Below, piece by piece: positions 1-10,882 of a stretch of 64,000 bases of DNA. The stretch spans positions 8,952,064 through 9,016,063 of the forward strand of contig NC_067115.1 in NCBI RefSeq assembly GCF_021347895.1. The letters are read 5' to 3'. The position numbers and the translations under genes were made by a program. Source of the stretch: Acanthochromis polyacanthus. Taxonomy: Eukaryota; Chordata; Actinopteri; Pomacentridae. Below the pieces are notes generated by a model, which did not search any database, was not told the origin of the DNA, and was given only the letters and a program-made list of their open reading frames with translations. Each line of letters starts with the position of its first letter. Position 1 is the stretch's first letter.

Positions 1-118
1 AAATCCGTCATGATTAAACTGTTTGCACTGAGCTCAAAGGCTGGGTTTGTGCTGTAAAAGTAATCGGAAGATTATTTAGAGGGTATTACATTGATCTTTA
101 TTTAATTGGTACTGCCTG
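1..118 (+). repeat. Dispersed repeat E, left copy
   Basis: This stretch resembles 4121-4230 in the same orientation. Shared landmarks in the same order are a gtcatgatta/gtcatagtta block, a ctgtaaaa block, agattat, a gggtatta/gggagtatta block and tgatctttatt, followed by a ttggt(a/g)ctg block. The match begins at the window edge, so the true left boundary is unseen. The family is not recognised and I see no coding content. Confidence 0.5.
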
Positions 119-394
119 TGTTTAGAACTTTGTCTTGCCAGTCTGATTCTTGGAGATTCCCAGTCCTTAGCCACATGAATGTTGAAGTGAACAACAACTT
201 CACTCCTGGTACTCCTGACCTGATACTTCTTTGTGCAGTTTTAGAAACTACAGCTATTCCACTGGGGGATGCCCTTCAGCATCCAGGCAGTTACTGCTCA
301 TCAGTATTGCATGCAAACAGCTATCTTCTTGATAAACTTTCTTAGCACTCATTGATTGATTAAGTTAAGCTTAACAAACCACAATACTGGTATT

Positions 395-500
395 TTCGGG
401 GGAAAAAATCCCTCTCTTACAACCATAACCACTTGTTTAGAAGCTTGATTAAGTTTAGGCACCAAAATTACCTGGTTTCGGAAAACGGCAAACTTTTGGT
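395..500 (+). repeat. Dispersed repeat F (TAACCACTTGTT motif)
   Basis: It contains a short block with ataaccacttgtttagaag, then cttgattaagttta, then a ggcaccaaaattac stretch and ggtttcgg. Related blocks occur at 5080-5190, 24365-24480 and, reversed, at 57540-57690. It adjoins the LINE fragment on its right and accounts for the downstream end of the open frame on the minus strand there. The family is unknown to me. Confidence 0.5.
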
Positions 501-1150
501 GAGAATACAACCCTTGGTGACTAATCTTGGCCTGACGCCGGTTGAGCTTCACCGGCTTGCTTGCTCCTTGTCTTTCTTCGACTCCAAACCGCTCTGCTCC
601 CATGTTTATTGTGATGGTCTGGAGTTTCTGGTTGACACTACTCTTTGAGATGGATTCCAGGCACTTGTCTACATCCTCATCCAGTTGTAGCCACTCCTTA
701 TTGTTAGCGACAGGCCACTTCACCCTACAGTGTTCTGAATTCCTGCCTGGCGATGGAACTCGTGTTGCTTGGAGGTTCCAGTTACTGTGGGGAGATTCCG
801 GGCCTGGCTCCTCCTCTGTCTCAGCAGGTTCTGCAGTTGGTACAATGGGAACTGATGCATCAGCTGCTGTTCCTGAGCGCTGCTTCACTTGGTCCCTCCT
901 GAGACATCTTCAGGCCCTTCAAGTGTTTGCAGACCTTGCCATAGATACATACTGTGCTCGTATTCCGTTGCTTGGGTCATTGATGATAATTCCGTCCGTT
1001 TGGGATCTTCACCCCCTCCCCTCTTGGGCATCCCTGGAGGTATGGGAACTTTTGTTTATGACTGTAAATGTAATTTTGGGGCGACAGGGTGGCTGTAGTC
1101 CTGCAGCTAGTTGGGGTTCATCCTTAGAGGCTTGAACTTGTTCTGTTTCA
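500..1150 (-). mobile_element. Non-LTR retrotransposon fragment (linker between endonuclease and RT)
   Basis: The minus strand has an open stretch from about 888 down to about 540 whose translation includes WPVANNKEWLQLDEDVDK, then a KLQT...MGAERFG segment and LNRRQAKIS. This resembles the linker that precedes the reverse transcriptase domain in some fish LINE polyproteins (recalled). Upstream (889-1140), a frame-shifted continuation shows a C-x-x-x-H...L-K-G-L-K block like a degenerate zinc finger. Neither the endonuclease nor the RT catalytic motif is present, so this is a truncated, frame-shifted relic. The clade cannot be assigned. The downstream end runs into repeat F. Confidence 0.65.
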
Positions 1151-2095
1151 GTGACAGTAAACAACTTCATCCTGCTTCAGCAGAGGGGGAAGTTTAAGAG
1201 TTTAAGAGCCTTTGACGGGTTCTCTGCAGTTTCAGAGGGGTGTGGATGGGGCAGAGGTGAGCCAAGGACTCCTGAGGTTAAGCAGATCTGCACAGGCAGT
1301 AAGAGAGAAGGAAGGATGAGCAGAGAAAAAGCCTTTGATCCTTTGATTCTCATCTGTAATAACAGGCAGAGCTGCTGAGTTTGACCCTACCTTCCTCATT
1401 ACCGATCAAAGCTGCAGACCCTTAGTATACTCAAATGCTTTCGAAAACTCACCCATCATGCGCTCTCGCCCTCCAAACCTGAGTTTTTCCCCACGTGCAC
1501 AGAATTAAACCACCAGGACCGAAGCGCAGATTCATATGTGAGCTCACAGGTTTGATCACACTCAAGCACCAGAGGATGTGTGCACTCTCACATCCCTGAT
1601 ACCCCACTGGGAAACATAATAGGATGTCCATGTTCATCCGCTGAGAAGCTGCCTGACGTTGTGAATCCTTTGAGCGCACTGAGGTCTTTGATCAGCCTCT
1701 CTACAAAGAGACGGAGACAGGCAATGGGGCTTTGTGCTGAGTCTGCAGGGCTGCAGCCGGTTCCTGCAGGCCTTAACCCAGCTTTACCCTCTAACTCAAC
1801 AGGCAGCCCATTTCACCAGAGCACTGTACCTGAGCAGATGGAGAAGATGCTTCAGGCAGGCGATCCCTGCATTTCCACTGTAGCAGGACTATCATTGGTG
1901 CATGTACGTCACTGAACATTCATTACACTGTTATATACACTGTCAAAGCATATCCCTTGAAGACAATGGTAATAATCTGGCAGCAGCTTTGTCAGAAAAA
2001 AATCATAAATGTTTCAATACAAAAAGTGAAAATGACAGTGAAATAACTGTTTCTGGCAGATTTAAATCCAGTGAAACAGTGTAATGTTACAGTCA
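1151..2095. other. Unassigned non-coding stretch
   Basis: Mixed composition. Short open frames here show no recognisable domain and no convincing splice-site context. I see no repeat match elsewhere in the window. Confidence 0.4.
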
Positions 2096-3200
2096 CACTT
2101 TGTGAAAGAATTACTTTAAAAAAAAAAAAAAATACTAATTTTTGATGCGGGGACTATTTACAGTTTTGGCCTGTTTTTTAAAAGTGTATCTTTTCAACAT
2201 GTAACGTAATGCATTTTTAAGTGATTTTATGAGATATTCTAAAATTTCACACAACAAAAAAGGTCTGTGAAATAGTTCAAAATATTATTTACAATTTCTT
2301 AACATAAAATCTGTAAACTAACAATATTTTTTCTCATTTAAATGTAATAACTAATTGTGTAATCTCACAGTAAGTTTTGCAGTTTGAAGTTAAATTAAAT
2401 GTGAATTATTTCTTTTCCCTGGCGTTTTACTAGATATTATCTGTAATTTAACAAAACAGACAAAATCTGTAAAATATACAGAAAAACAATGTAACAGAAC
2501 AAAGTATTATTTTGTAGGAATACAGATTTTCTATGTGAACATTATCAATAGTTTTGACCATTTTTATGGTCTGCATCTCAATTAATGCTTTTTTTGTAAT
2601 TTTATTAAATATTATTTTATTTCAAATTTGGAAAATTGCAGATCAAATATTATGCACAATTTTTAAATCCATATTTTTCTTTCAAATAATGGAAAATTTT
2701 TCAAGAGTAATTATTGTTTTCGCAGATTTAAATACAGTTAAACAGGTTGTATGGTCACATATTACAAAATTACAAATTACAAAACACATACAAATTACAT
2801 ATTACAAAAACGTCTAGTTACTATCTGTAAAAAATACATCATTTTCATGTGGACATTATTTACAATTTTCATCTGTTTTGTTTACAGTTAACATTTAAAA
2901 TCATACTTTTTTCTCAGATTTTTCCAGTTATTATCTGTAATCTAACAAAACAGGGAAAAACATCTTTTCAAATAAGCGTTTGACATTTTAACCATATTAT
3001 TTATTTCAAATGACTGCAAATGTCTGTAAACTAACAATAATTTTGCTGATTTGTAAAATTTTTTAGTTTTTGATGTGGGCAGTGTTTTTGCCTCTTTTTT
3101 TGTGTAAATTCATTACAATAATATACAAAACAGGGACATTTTGTAAAATAGAAGTAAATAAACCTGTTAAAAATGTTTAAAAACATCATTGCATTTAGTG
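2096..3200. repeat. AT-rich internally repetitive block (repeat C)
   Basis: Very AT-rich DNA in which short phrases recur at irregular spacing: ctgtaatttaacaaaacag near 2440, ctgtaatctaacaaaacag near 2935, and variants of gatgcggggactatttaca near 2136, 2540, 2850 and 3065. Similar phrases recur at 62.3-64.0 kb, e.g. aatctgtgatttatcaaaac near 63720. This suggests an old degenerate tandem or dispersed AT-rich family. I see no gene. Confidence 0.5.
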
Positions 3201-3640
3201 TGAATTGCAAGAGAAGAACTACTTTTTTCTCTTTTTGTATATGTTATTCTCATTCTGCTATTTATAATTGTGTTGTTTTTTGTTTGTTTTTGGATATAAC
3301 ATGAACAGACAAAATCTCTAATATTCATCCTTGTCATCCGTCATCGGCTAGTTTAATTTGTAATCATTAAATCTGGTAGATTGATTGTCCACTGAGATGT
3401 TTGTGCTCTCTAAGTGCAATTTTAAATGTGTCGGTGGAGTTTTAGATTCCTAGTAAAGTAGCCGCTATAGATAGAGATGGAGATCAGGTTTGTCTGTATG
3501 TCACATGCACCATCATTTACTGTCTGTTTTCTACATAGTTCAAAGGAAGTCCATGTTTTTTCAGGCACATGTTGACTGATTTCAGTAAAATACCATTATA
3601 TAAAAAGATAAAGAAGGTTGAAAATCTGCCTTTACTCTCG
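3201..3640. other. Unassigned AT-rich stretch
   Basis: No gene, repeat match or structured site seen. Confidence 0.35.
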
Positions 3641-3664
3641 GACAGAGCTCCTTCCAGCGCTCAC

Positions 3665-3750
3665 CTGCAGATATTCTTGGACAGCGAGCGGCTCGACAGC
3701 AGGCTGAGGTTCATGTTCCCGGGTGGCAGAAGCAGAGAAAGAGTTTCTGT
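3665..3750 (-). CDS. Candidate short exon with start codon and splice donor
   Basis: On the minus strand an ATG at 3714-3712 in a reasonable context (gggaacATGa) opens 16 codons, MNLSLLSSRSLSKNIC. These end at a consensus donor, CTGCAG followed by gtgagc, with the exon edge at 3665. Upstream there is a long pyrimidine tract ending in GACAG (exon edge about 3750), so this could be an internal exon holding the start codon; otherwise transcription could start further upstream in the purine-rich (on the plus strand) DNA at 3750-3860. The segment is richer in GC and CpG than its surroundings. I do not recognise the peptide, and no partner exon was found at lower coordinates. It may be a chance combination. 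Confidence 0.3.
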
Positions 3751-3869
3751 CTGTCAGAGAGAGAGGAGAGACACATGAAAGCCAGAGCAGCAGGAGAGGA
3801 GATGAGGAGATCCAAACAGAGGAGGAGAACCACAGGGAGGCGAAGAGAGCTCAGGCTGGAAAAATCAAT

Positions 3870-4120
3870 CACTGAGTAAGAGAGCAAAGCAAAGGAGTCA
3901 CAGAAAAAGGATAAAAGCTGATCAGTAGTTTGGGGGATGGAGCGATATGCTGCTTGTTCATGGATTTAACTGCATCTGCTGCTATTGATTCCTGAATTGT
4001 TGATGAAAAACAAATGACATCTGCAGCTGGTGGGATATCTTCAACATGGCAGTTTACTTTCACTGCTGCTCCTCTTTCTACTATTCCTCCGTTTAAACAC
4101 AGCATAAAGTGAATCATGAA
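3870..4120. other. Unassigned stretch
   Basis: No feature recognised between the candidate exon region and repeat E. Confidence 0.35.
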
Positions 4121-4230
4121 AACAAAATCTGTCATAGTTAAAGTGACTGTTTTGTTCTGTAAAACTAATAGGGAGATTATTGGGAGTATTATACTGATCT
4201 TTATTCAGTTGGTGCTGTCTGATTTTCATG
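4121..4230 (+). repeat. Dispersed repeat E, right copy
   Basis: Matches 1-118 in the same orientation with the same order of blocks (gtcatagtta, ctgtaaaac, agattat, gggagtatta, tgatctttatt). The two copies are about 4.1 kb apart. Confidence 0.5.
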
Positions 4231-4685
4231 TCTGTAATTACTAGTGTGGAAATTATTGTGAGAATACACATTTATGAATTATGAACAATATTTACTTTAA
4301 AGACATGACAACGGGGATTACACCGAGAAAGAGAAAAGATTTTTTTTTTCTTGAACCCGTTAAAGCTGAGACTTTTTTCAGGGCAAATGTGCTCCCATGC
4401 ACCTCTTTTATTTTATGTGCATTTTTAATTTGCACCTCTAAAAACTAAATATCCACTAAAAGTTTTTGCTCTTGGCCAGTGTTCCGATAAATTGTAACAA
4501 AGTGACAAAACTACAAAGTGCAAAGGAAACTGATTTGGCAAAAAGGCATAACAGACATTTGGCCTATGGCTTTGTAAACTTCATTATTATCTTTACACAG
4601 ATCAGTAAGCTATATTCTACACAACTGTAATTGAAATATCTCTCCTCATCAGTGAATAAAACTCACAAATCTGCACATTTAATGT
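4231..4685. other. Unassigned stretch
   Basis: AT-rich, with no gene or repeat recognised. Confidence 0.35.
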
Positions 4686-4935
4686 TATGTTATTGTGTAG
4701 GTCTCTGTTGGTTGTGGATACAGTACCTCTGGAGGTGTCCTGTAGTGTCTGGATTTCAGCAGTGGATACCTTGGATCTTGTGGTTTGTGGGATGGAACCT
4801 CAGTGGATTGACTATGTTCCAAGTTTAGATGCAAAATCAACACCCTGAGCTCTTGGGCATGTTCCTCGAGCAGTTCCAGAGTACTTTTTGCAGTGTGGCA
4901 GAGCAAATTGTCATGCTTCTGCACCAACAAGGAGC
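4686..4935 (-). mobile_element. Tc1-like transposase relic (C-terminal catalytic part)
   Basis: The minus strand encodes HDNLLCHTAKSTLELLEEHA followed by QELRVLILHLN and a region ending QDPRYPLLK. This order fits the Tc1 transposase stretch around the second catalytic Asp (typically DNAPCHTA in this group), the following helix, and the tract before the last catalytic residue. The SPDLNPIEH motif is eroded to LHLNLEHSQ. No terminal inverted repeats were found. The element seems related to the relic at 36640-37750. Confidence 0.65.
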
Positions 4936-5079
4936 AAAACTGTCTCCCAGAAAATTCCTAAACTTCATTCTTATTTGCATTTTGAAAGAAACATATTTTC
5001 TCAGGTGAGACTGTGATATAGTAGGAAAGACTTCAAATTTGTTTTCACTATCATTTTGTTGGGTTTTAGGGGGAAATCA

Positions 5080-5190
5080 TGCTTCGGTTAACACTTTCAC
5101 AGTGATAGCTACTTGTTAGAAGCCTGGTTAAAGTTAGTCACAAAAACTACTTGGCTAGGTTTCGATGCCATCGTTTGGTTTAAAATACAA
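5080..5190 (+). repeat. Dispersed repeat F copy
   Basis: Contains gctacttgttagaagcctgg, then ttaaagtta, and caaaaactacttggctaggt. This is the same block order as 395-500 and 24365-24480. Confidence 0.5.
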
Positions 5191-6621
5191 CCGTTTTGCG
5201 GCATTTTCTCCATTTTCAGGGTTTCTAAGCCAGTCTACTATGAAATTGGTCGATTGAAAAGCAGCAATATTAAAGCAGTGGAATTAACAGATATGTCACA
5301 AATAAATGTAGTCTGGCAGAAAGTGTGCTCCTTCAAGACCTAATTCAGAGTGCAGTTTAGCTGCATAGGAGTGTAATTTTGGGAGACGAAACTACAGCAA
5401 TGCTTGAGTCAAAGTAACACTCACATTAAAGTCAGGACTTGAGGTATCCTGGCAGAACTTTGGGTGATCAATGTTTTTCACTTCACCAATGATAAGTTTC
5501 ATGTCGTGGATGCTTTGAACAGACCATGAGAATGAATGGATGAAGAGCCTCAGCTGTAACTGAACCAAGAAAAATATGATTCGATATGACTTTTTGATGT
5601 GACCTCAAGAAAACCAATGACTTCTACTAGTTTTTAGTGCGAGTTGCTGCATATTTTGGGTTTATTGTCTGTGATTTTTAGCACCACTCTAATGCCGTTG
5701 TGACAAACTTTCAATAATCCATCAAGAAACTATTCAGCCTCAATTATGGAGATGGGTTCAATTAACATCATGCTGGTATACAAACTTAACTGCCCTTTAC
5801 GAAAACATTTCTAAAATGTCATGGAAAATGCTGGGGAGGCAGTCGTCCCAAGGTTGGTCCGATGAGCTCTGTTGGGAGCAGTCGGACTCATTAAAAAGTT
5901 ATAGTGGTACAAGGACACAGCTTGTTGCTGGAGGTACTATTCAGCATGAGCATTAACTGGAGGACTGAGCTGCAGAGGCAGTCAATGTTTCATTGCCCTC
6001 CTCCACCCTTTTCTTCCATCTCTGAAACACCAGTCCTGCCGTCCATCACTGGCTGTCAGCCTGACATTTTTTAAACACCATCGCTCTATCTCACCTCACT
6101 TTGGGCTGATTAATTGGGCCACCATGTGTGTGAAGGTGTGTGTACATGTGTTTGTGCCGAGGCTGGAGTCAAGAATCGAGTTAAAGTTTTATTTCTGCAG
6201 AGTCTGGCAAATGTCAGGAGTAACTTGTACTTTCATGCAGTTTTCATTTTCAACAGTCATTTATTTGATACACATTAAACATAAATGATAACTGCTCATT
6301 GCAGTCATATTAAGTAATTGGAGAGCGGGATCTAGTATTTTTTTGTCCTCCAGTGAGTCGTTCTGGGAACCACAGATGTCACTTAATTTTCATTCAGCTC
6401 AGTAGAAATTGGTTTGATTTCTCTTCAGGGGTTTTGTTTAAGTAATCAGAGGCAACTTTGGCAAAAAGTGGTAATTAAGAGATGGTGCTAAATGCTAACT
6501 AGTTTAACAGTAGCGCCAGTGGAGAGGTCAGAGCTGTTAGTTATAAGGCAATGATACTGGTCATACTAGAGCAAATGAGACTGTAGCAGCAGAACACTTG
6601 AGTCATCTGCATTTTAGTGCT
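5191..6621. other. Unassigned, apparently single-copy stretch
   Basis: No coding signature. The part around 5900-6180 is less AT-rich and contains a ctgattaattgggccacc segment that looks unique within the window, but nothing proves function. Confidence 0.35.
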
Positions 6622-7493
6622 TACAGTGCCTATAAAAAGTATTCATACTGCTTGGAAGTTTTTCATTTTATTGCTTTTTTGCATGGACAGTATAATGTGA
6701 CTTTTTGAGGAAGAATTTACAAAAACATACTGTTTCATGTCAAAGGTAAAATAGATTTCTACAAAATAATGCCATTTAATTAAAAAGGAATTGAATTTCT
6801 GTTTGCCCACTTTAAAGGGATTTGCCTAATTCAACACAGGTGCAGCCAGTTGGTGACAAAGATCACATAGTTCTTAAAATGAAGATGATCTAAGTGGAGT
6901 GAATGCTTCTGATTGATTGTGCTGTAAAGACACCTGTATCTGGAAGGTCCAGTCACTGGTGAATCAGTACTCCTGGATGTAACTACATTATGAAGACTAA
7001 ACAGAAATCCAACCAACTCTGTGAAAAGGTTAGTGAAAAGCATAAATCTGGGTAAGGGCACCAAAACAAAGGCATGTGGGAGTCTCTGAAGTCAACTGGA
7101 AGAAAATTCTTTGGTTTAATGAGACAAAAACGGAGCTTTTTCACCATCAGGCTAGTCACTGTGACACTAAACACTGTGCATCATCACAAACACACTCCTC
7201 ACTGTGAAGCATGGTGGTGGCAGCATCATAATGTGGAGATGCTTCACAGCAGCAGGGTGTTGAAGGCTTGTAGAAGTAGAGGGCGAAATCCTAAAAACCT
7301 ATTCACACAGCCTCAATGCAGTCTACCAAATACTGACTTGAAGGAGGTGAATACTTACGCAAACACTTGTTTTGCATTTTTATTTTTAGATAACTGATAT
7401 TACTTTATAGAAATCAGTTTTACACTCTGAAATGAAAGTCTTTTCTTGTAATTAAAGCCTAACTGTAAAGGGGGGACTTTTACTGGCATTGTA
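6622..7493 (+). mobile_element. Internally deleted Tc1-like DNA transposon with both ends
   Basis: The left end tacagtgcctataaaaag at 6622 and the reverse complement of the right end, tacaatgccagtaaaag (right end at 7493), form imperfect terminal inverted repeats starting with TA, as expected for Tc1/mariner. Inside, the plus strand encodes VNWKKILWFNETKTELF near 7090-7135 and [16 protein letters not shown] near 7210-7255, both Tc1 transposase landmarks. The usual SDET around the first catalytic Asp reads FNET, so that Asp is Asn. The following coding region is mostly missing, and the 872-bp length is short for an autonomous Tc1 element. It is therefore defective. Confidence 0.8.
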
Positions 7494-8718
7494 TAAATGT
7501 ATAAATTCAACTTTTAATGTGTAAGTGGAAGAATATGTTGATTGTTATTTCCAACGATTAGATTCAGTAGTAAATAAAAGTCGACACAGAAGCTCAAAGT
7601 TTGCTTCATCACTGTGTGCATGTGTGTCTCGGTGTGTCCTGCAGGACTGTAGCCTCTGGCTGTGTGTTTCAGGCTCTCTGCCCAGACTGACCCAGACTAC
7701 GGAGCAAACACTTCTAACGCCAACTCTGCTTCTGTTGGACAGTAAATAAAACATGTTCAGGTGACACAGGGCTGCAAAATTTTAATGATGGAGTTTTTTT
7801 CCTATGTGTCTGTCTCTCACTTCTCTGCCCCTCTGTTCCTCGCTGTCGTTGTTGCTCTTGCACTGACACACCATCAGTAATGAAAATTTAAGCAATGTAG
7901 AGAATAACAGTCGTATCTGATTGTTATTGGGGGAAAGAATGTGACTAGTAAGACATCTGATCTGGTTCATGTATGGTGCTATTAGAAGTCATTAGTTGTT
8001 TTTATTTACTGTTTTAGAACTCTTGTATCCTCATTTTGGAAGCTTTACTCACCTACCAGTAATAATCATAATAATGGTACATGTTATTTGCTGACATGTG
8101 ACGACAGGGCAGCATCACTACAAAAAAAAAAAAAAACTGACCAGACAGGAGATTAGACAAATTTTTCTGGAAGGGGAAATTGTGGGGGAAAATGTGCACA
8201 TTGTCTCCAGATTAACTAAATATTTCACAATGAAGTGGATGCACTCTAACATTTGTAGCATATTAAATCAATTTAATGGGATTATTTTACACTGAAATGA
8301 TAAGAACAGACTCAGAGCAGAAATCATATGATGTCTGAAAATAGAACTGTATCAACTGGTGATCTCAGCACAAGAACTATTGCGGAATAAAACGCAGACA
8401 AGTTAGCTGCTGTTTTGTTGAGATGTGATATACAAACTGCTGTATGTGAAGCTCTGTCCACCTCTTTGATCAAAGTAGAGACACTGATCACTTGTTTGAC
8501 ATAGTGTCAATTATTTTGGAGTTGCCAACATGTAAACCTTCAGTAAACATTAAATAAGTTGCCCAGCAGTCAGGCTGGTCCAGTTCAAAGTTGTAGAAAA
8601 GTGATGAAAATACTGGATTAGTCCTAGAAGGCTGTTAATGCAGCACCTTTATGGAAATTAAGGTGCGACCATGAGAGCACATCAACCCACAGAAACTACA
8701 GTCCTGATACTAATTGTA
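7494..8718. other. Unassigned stretch
   Basis: Contains an A-run near 8120-8135 and short frames with no recognisable product. Nothing else seen. Confidence 0.35.
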
Positions 8719-9036
8719 TCAGTCTTCATCTGAAAGGTCGTTGCAGCATAGCTCGAACACCAGGGCTTTCACGTGTTTGTCCAGCTTCTTTTTGGACACC
8801 TTCATCACAATCTCCGTCACCGGCAGCTCCAGCCTCTCTTTAAGTTTGGCAGCAGCCACGAAAAACGAATAGAGCATGGACACTGCCTGAGAAAGCATGG
8901 TGATCTCCAACTTATGCTCATTTTTAAAGTAGTCCAGGAACTGTCAGAGTGTCATCTCTTCCCCGCTGGGCTGTAGCCCTGTGACCTCGAAGCGATCCCA
9001 CAGTGACCAATCGATTTCATAGTACTTGTGTTCTGT
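8719..9036 (-). pseudogene. uba1: Fragment of ubiquitin-activating enzyme E1 (UBA1), C-terminal UFD
   Basis: The minus strand from about 9036 down to 8719 reads as one frame with [16 protein letters not shown], then [11 protein letters not shown], a stop codon (TGA, 8946-8944), [20 protein letters not shown], and further on [20 protein letters not shown], ending NDLSDED at a stop. This is the order and sequence type of the C-terminal ubiquitin-fold domain of E1, which recruits E2 enzymes during ubiquitin transfer in the cytosol and nucleus. The internal stop sits where the family has a basic residue before QFLDYF. The frame ends short of the last ~10 residues of the family. The rest of E1 is absent, and the fragment abuts a Tc1 relic at 9045. 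It is not functional; whether it is a retrocopy or a captured genomic piece is undecided. Confidence 0.85.
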
Positions 9037-9044
9037 TGCTTCTT

Positions 9045-9240
9045 GTTAGACTTTTTTACAGTTGGTGAGCTCAATTTTGGTCTCATCCGAACAAACAAAA
9101 ATTCTTTCAGTTGCCCACATGATGCTGCTGCCACCACCATGCTTCACAGTGGGGATATGGTGTGTTTGTGATTAAGTGCAGAGTTTGGTATCCGCCAACC
9201 ATAGTGTCTAAGCTTGCTAACTCATTTACATTGGGCTTTT
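9045..9240 (-). mobile_element. Tc1-like transposase relic, segments rearranged
   Basis: On the minus strand the segment holds the hallmark atggtggtggcagcatcat (HGGGSIM) near 9120-9142 and, separately, a stretch reading FVCSDETKIEL, the region of the first catalytic Asp. In intact Tc1 transposases SDET precedes HGGGS; here HGGGS comes first on the minus strand. The relic is therefore internally rearranged or composed of two pieces. A ccatagtgtctaa phrase near 9200 is shared with the Tc1 relic at 43.0 kb. No inverted repeats were identified. It borders the uba1 fragment. Confidence 0.65.
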
Positions 9241-10882
9241 TTTTTCCAACAGTGCCACTTTCTCTGATAAAGCTTTGACTCATAAAGAATAGAAAACAGT
9301 TGCTGTATAGACAGTCTGCTTTGTCAACCACTGAACTTTGCAACTAGCTAGTCTTTCACTTGTAAAGTCACTCACTTTTTGAAGACAGCCTGCTCCAGGC
9401 AGATATACAGAATGTCATATTTCTTCCATTTCTCAGTGATGGATTTACCTGTACTTTGTAAGTATAATCTCTTTTTACTTGAATTCGTCAGGAACATGAA
9501 TTCCAAAAGAATGCTAATGTTGCACTGTGGATGCTGGAGGAGTAAACAGCAGTTTTTGCAGCACATTAGTTAAAACAGCGGTACAAGGCCATAACATGTC
9601 CAACCTCTGTGTGATGTTTTGGCTTCAAGCAGCCAAAAAAACACTCACTGCTGTTTTAAACAGTGCATTTTTGTTGCTGGAGCTTGTTCTGTGAGGGTTT
9701 ATTTCTGCTGTAAATCCACCCGAAGTAGCAGGTTTTTGGTGCATCTTCTGTTTAAAATACAAATATATGGAGAGTCAGTGAGTTTTTGCAAAGTCCAATC
9801 AGCTTGTTTTATATGCTGCATTAGCAAACTGCAGTCAAACAGCCCAGCTTGTTGCTACAATGTTCCCTTCCTTTTCCTCCAACGCCCCTGAATTCAGTGC
9901 AAAGTAGTTAAAAAGTCACTGTTTCATCTGCTATTTATATTTCTCCCCTCTCTCTGTTTGTGTGTCCGTCGAGTACGAACATAAAACAGAAAATGCTGCT
10001 GTTCAGTTTGATGTCAAAATCGAAGCTGGAATTACGACGAGGCCGTTTTTCTCTGTTTAAAAATCCCAGCAGGCATTGCTTCTATCCTTCTCCCCCTGCA
10101 CTTACTGTTTCCTCATTTTGGCTTCATCAGAATTTATTTGTGCTTTGTATATACACTCTTTAGCTCCCTCTGATCCGTTCTTCGTGACTCCTCCTTCATC
10201 TGGCAGTCGGATGAAATCGCTGGCATGTTTTGGCTTTTTTTTTTTGTTGGAATATTAACAGATGGAGTCATCAGTAATTATGAAGCAGTGAAGGGCAACT
10301 TTCAGCCAAGAGTTTTTTTTTTTTTAATTAAACCACTCTGGCACTTTTTGGGTTTCCTTGTTTTTCTGATTTTTTTTCTTTACTCTGATGCGTGATTCCC
10401 CTCCTGCATTACCTCCCAGTGGATAGAGTTACACAATGAGCCCGAGGCTGACACATACTACAGTACCAGTGTGTATTTGTGTGTTTATGCATTGAAGTGG
10501 TGCATTGGGAGAGGAGATGGGTAAGGAGATAAATTGCGAAAAGGTCAGGAAGTGTAAGGATGGTTGGGGATTTGTGTGTGCTGATTTAGGGGGTTGGGAG
10601 AGGAGATGATAGGGAGGGAGATAAATCAAGAGATGGTTTGAGAGTTGAGGGGCGGGTGGGAGAGAGGAGTGGAGCGTTGACATGGCATCATTGGACTGTG
10701 AAAGAGTTCCTCTCCTTGTTCATCTTATCAGCATTCTGTCATCTGTTTCCACGCCAACAGAGAATCAAATTGCACAAGAGAGCAAAGTAAAAAAGTGTAT
10801 GTTGCAGATTTGTGGAGCAAAAATCTTAAAGACTGACTCTCTGGTATGCGCAGAGCTGGAAGAAGGGGAGCTTCAAAATCAG
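9241..10882. other. Unassigned stretch with T-rich and purine-rich tracts
   Basis: Contains T-runs near 10235 and 10312, and a strongly purine-rich plus strand around 10500-10680 (gggagaggagat recurs near 10507 and 10596). Short frames do not resemble any protein I recognise. Confidence 0.4.

Noticed and set aside
349..888. Single host gene of 179 codons on the minus strand
   Set aside because: The upstream two thirds match a LINE linker and the rest is repeat F, so it is a chance fusion.
10500..10680. Purine-rich tract as a promoter or G-quadruplex region
   Set aside because: G-runs are mostly two to three long and irregular; no gene next to it.
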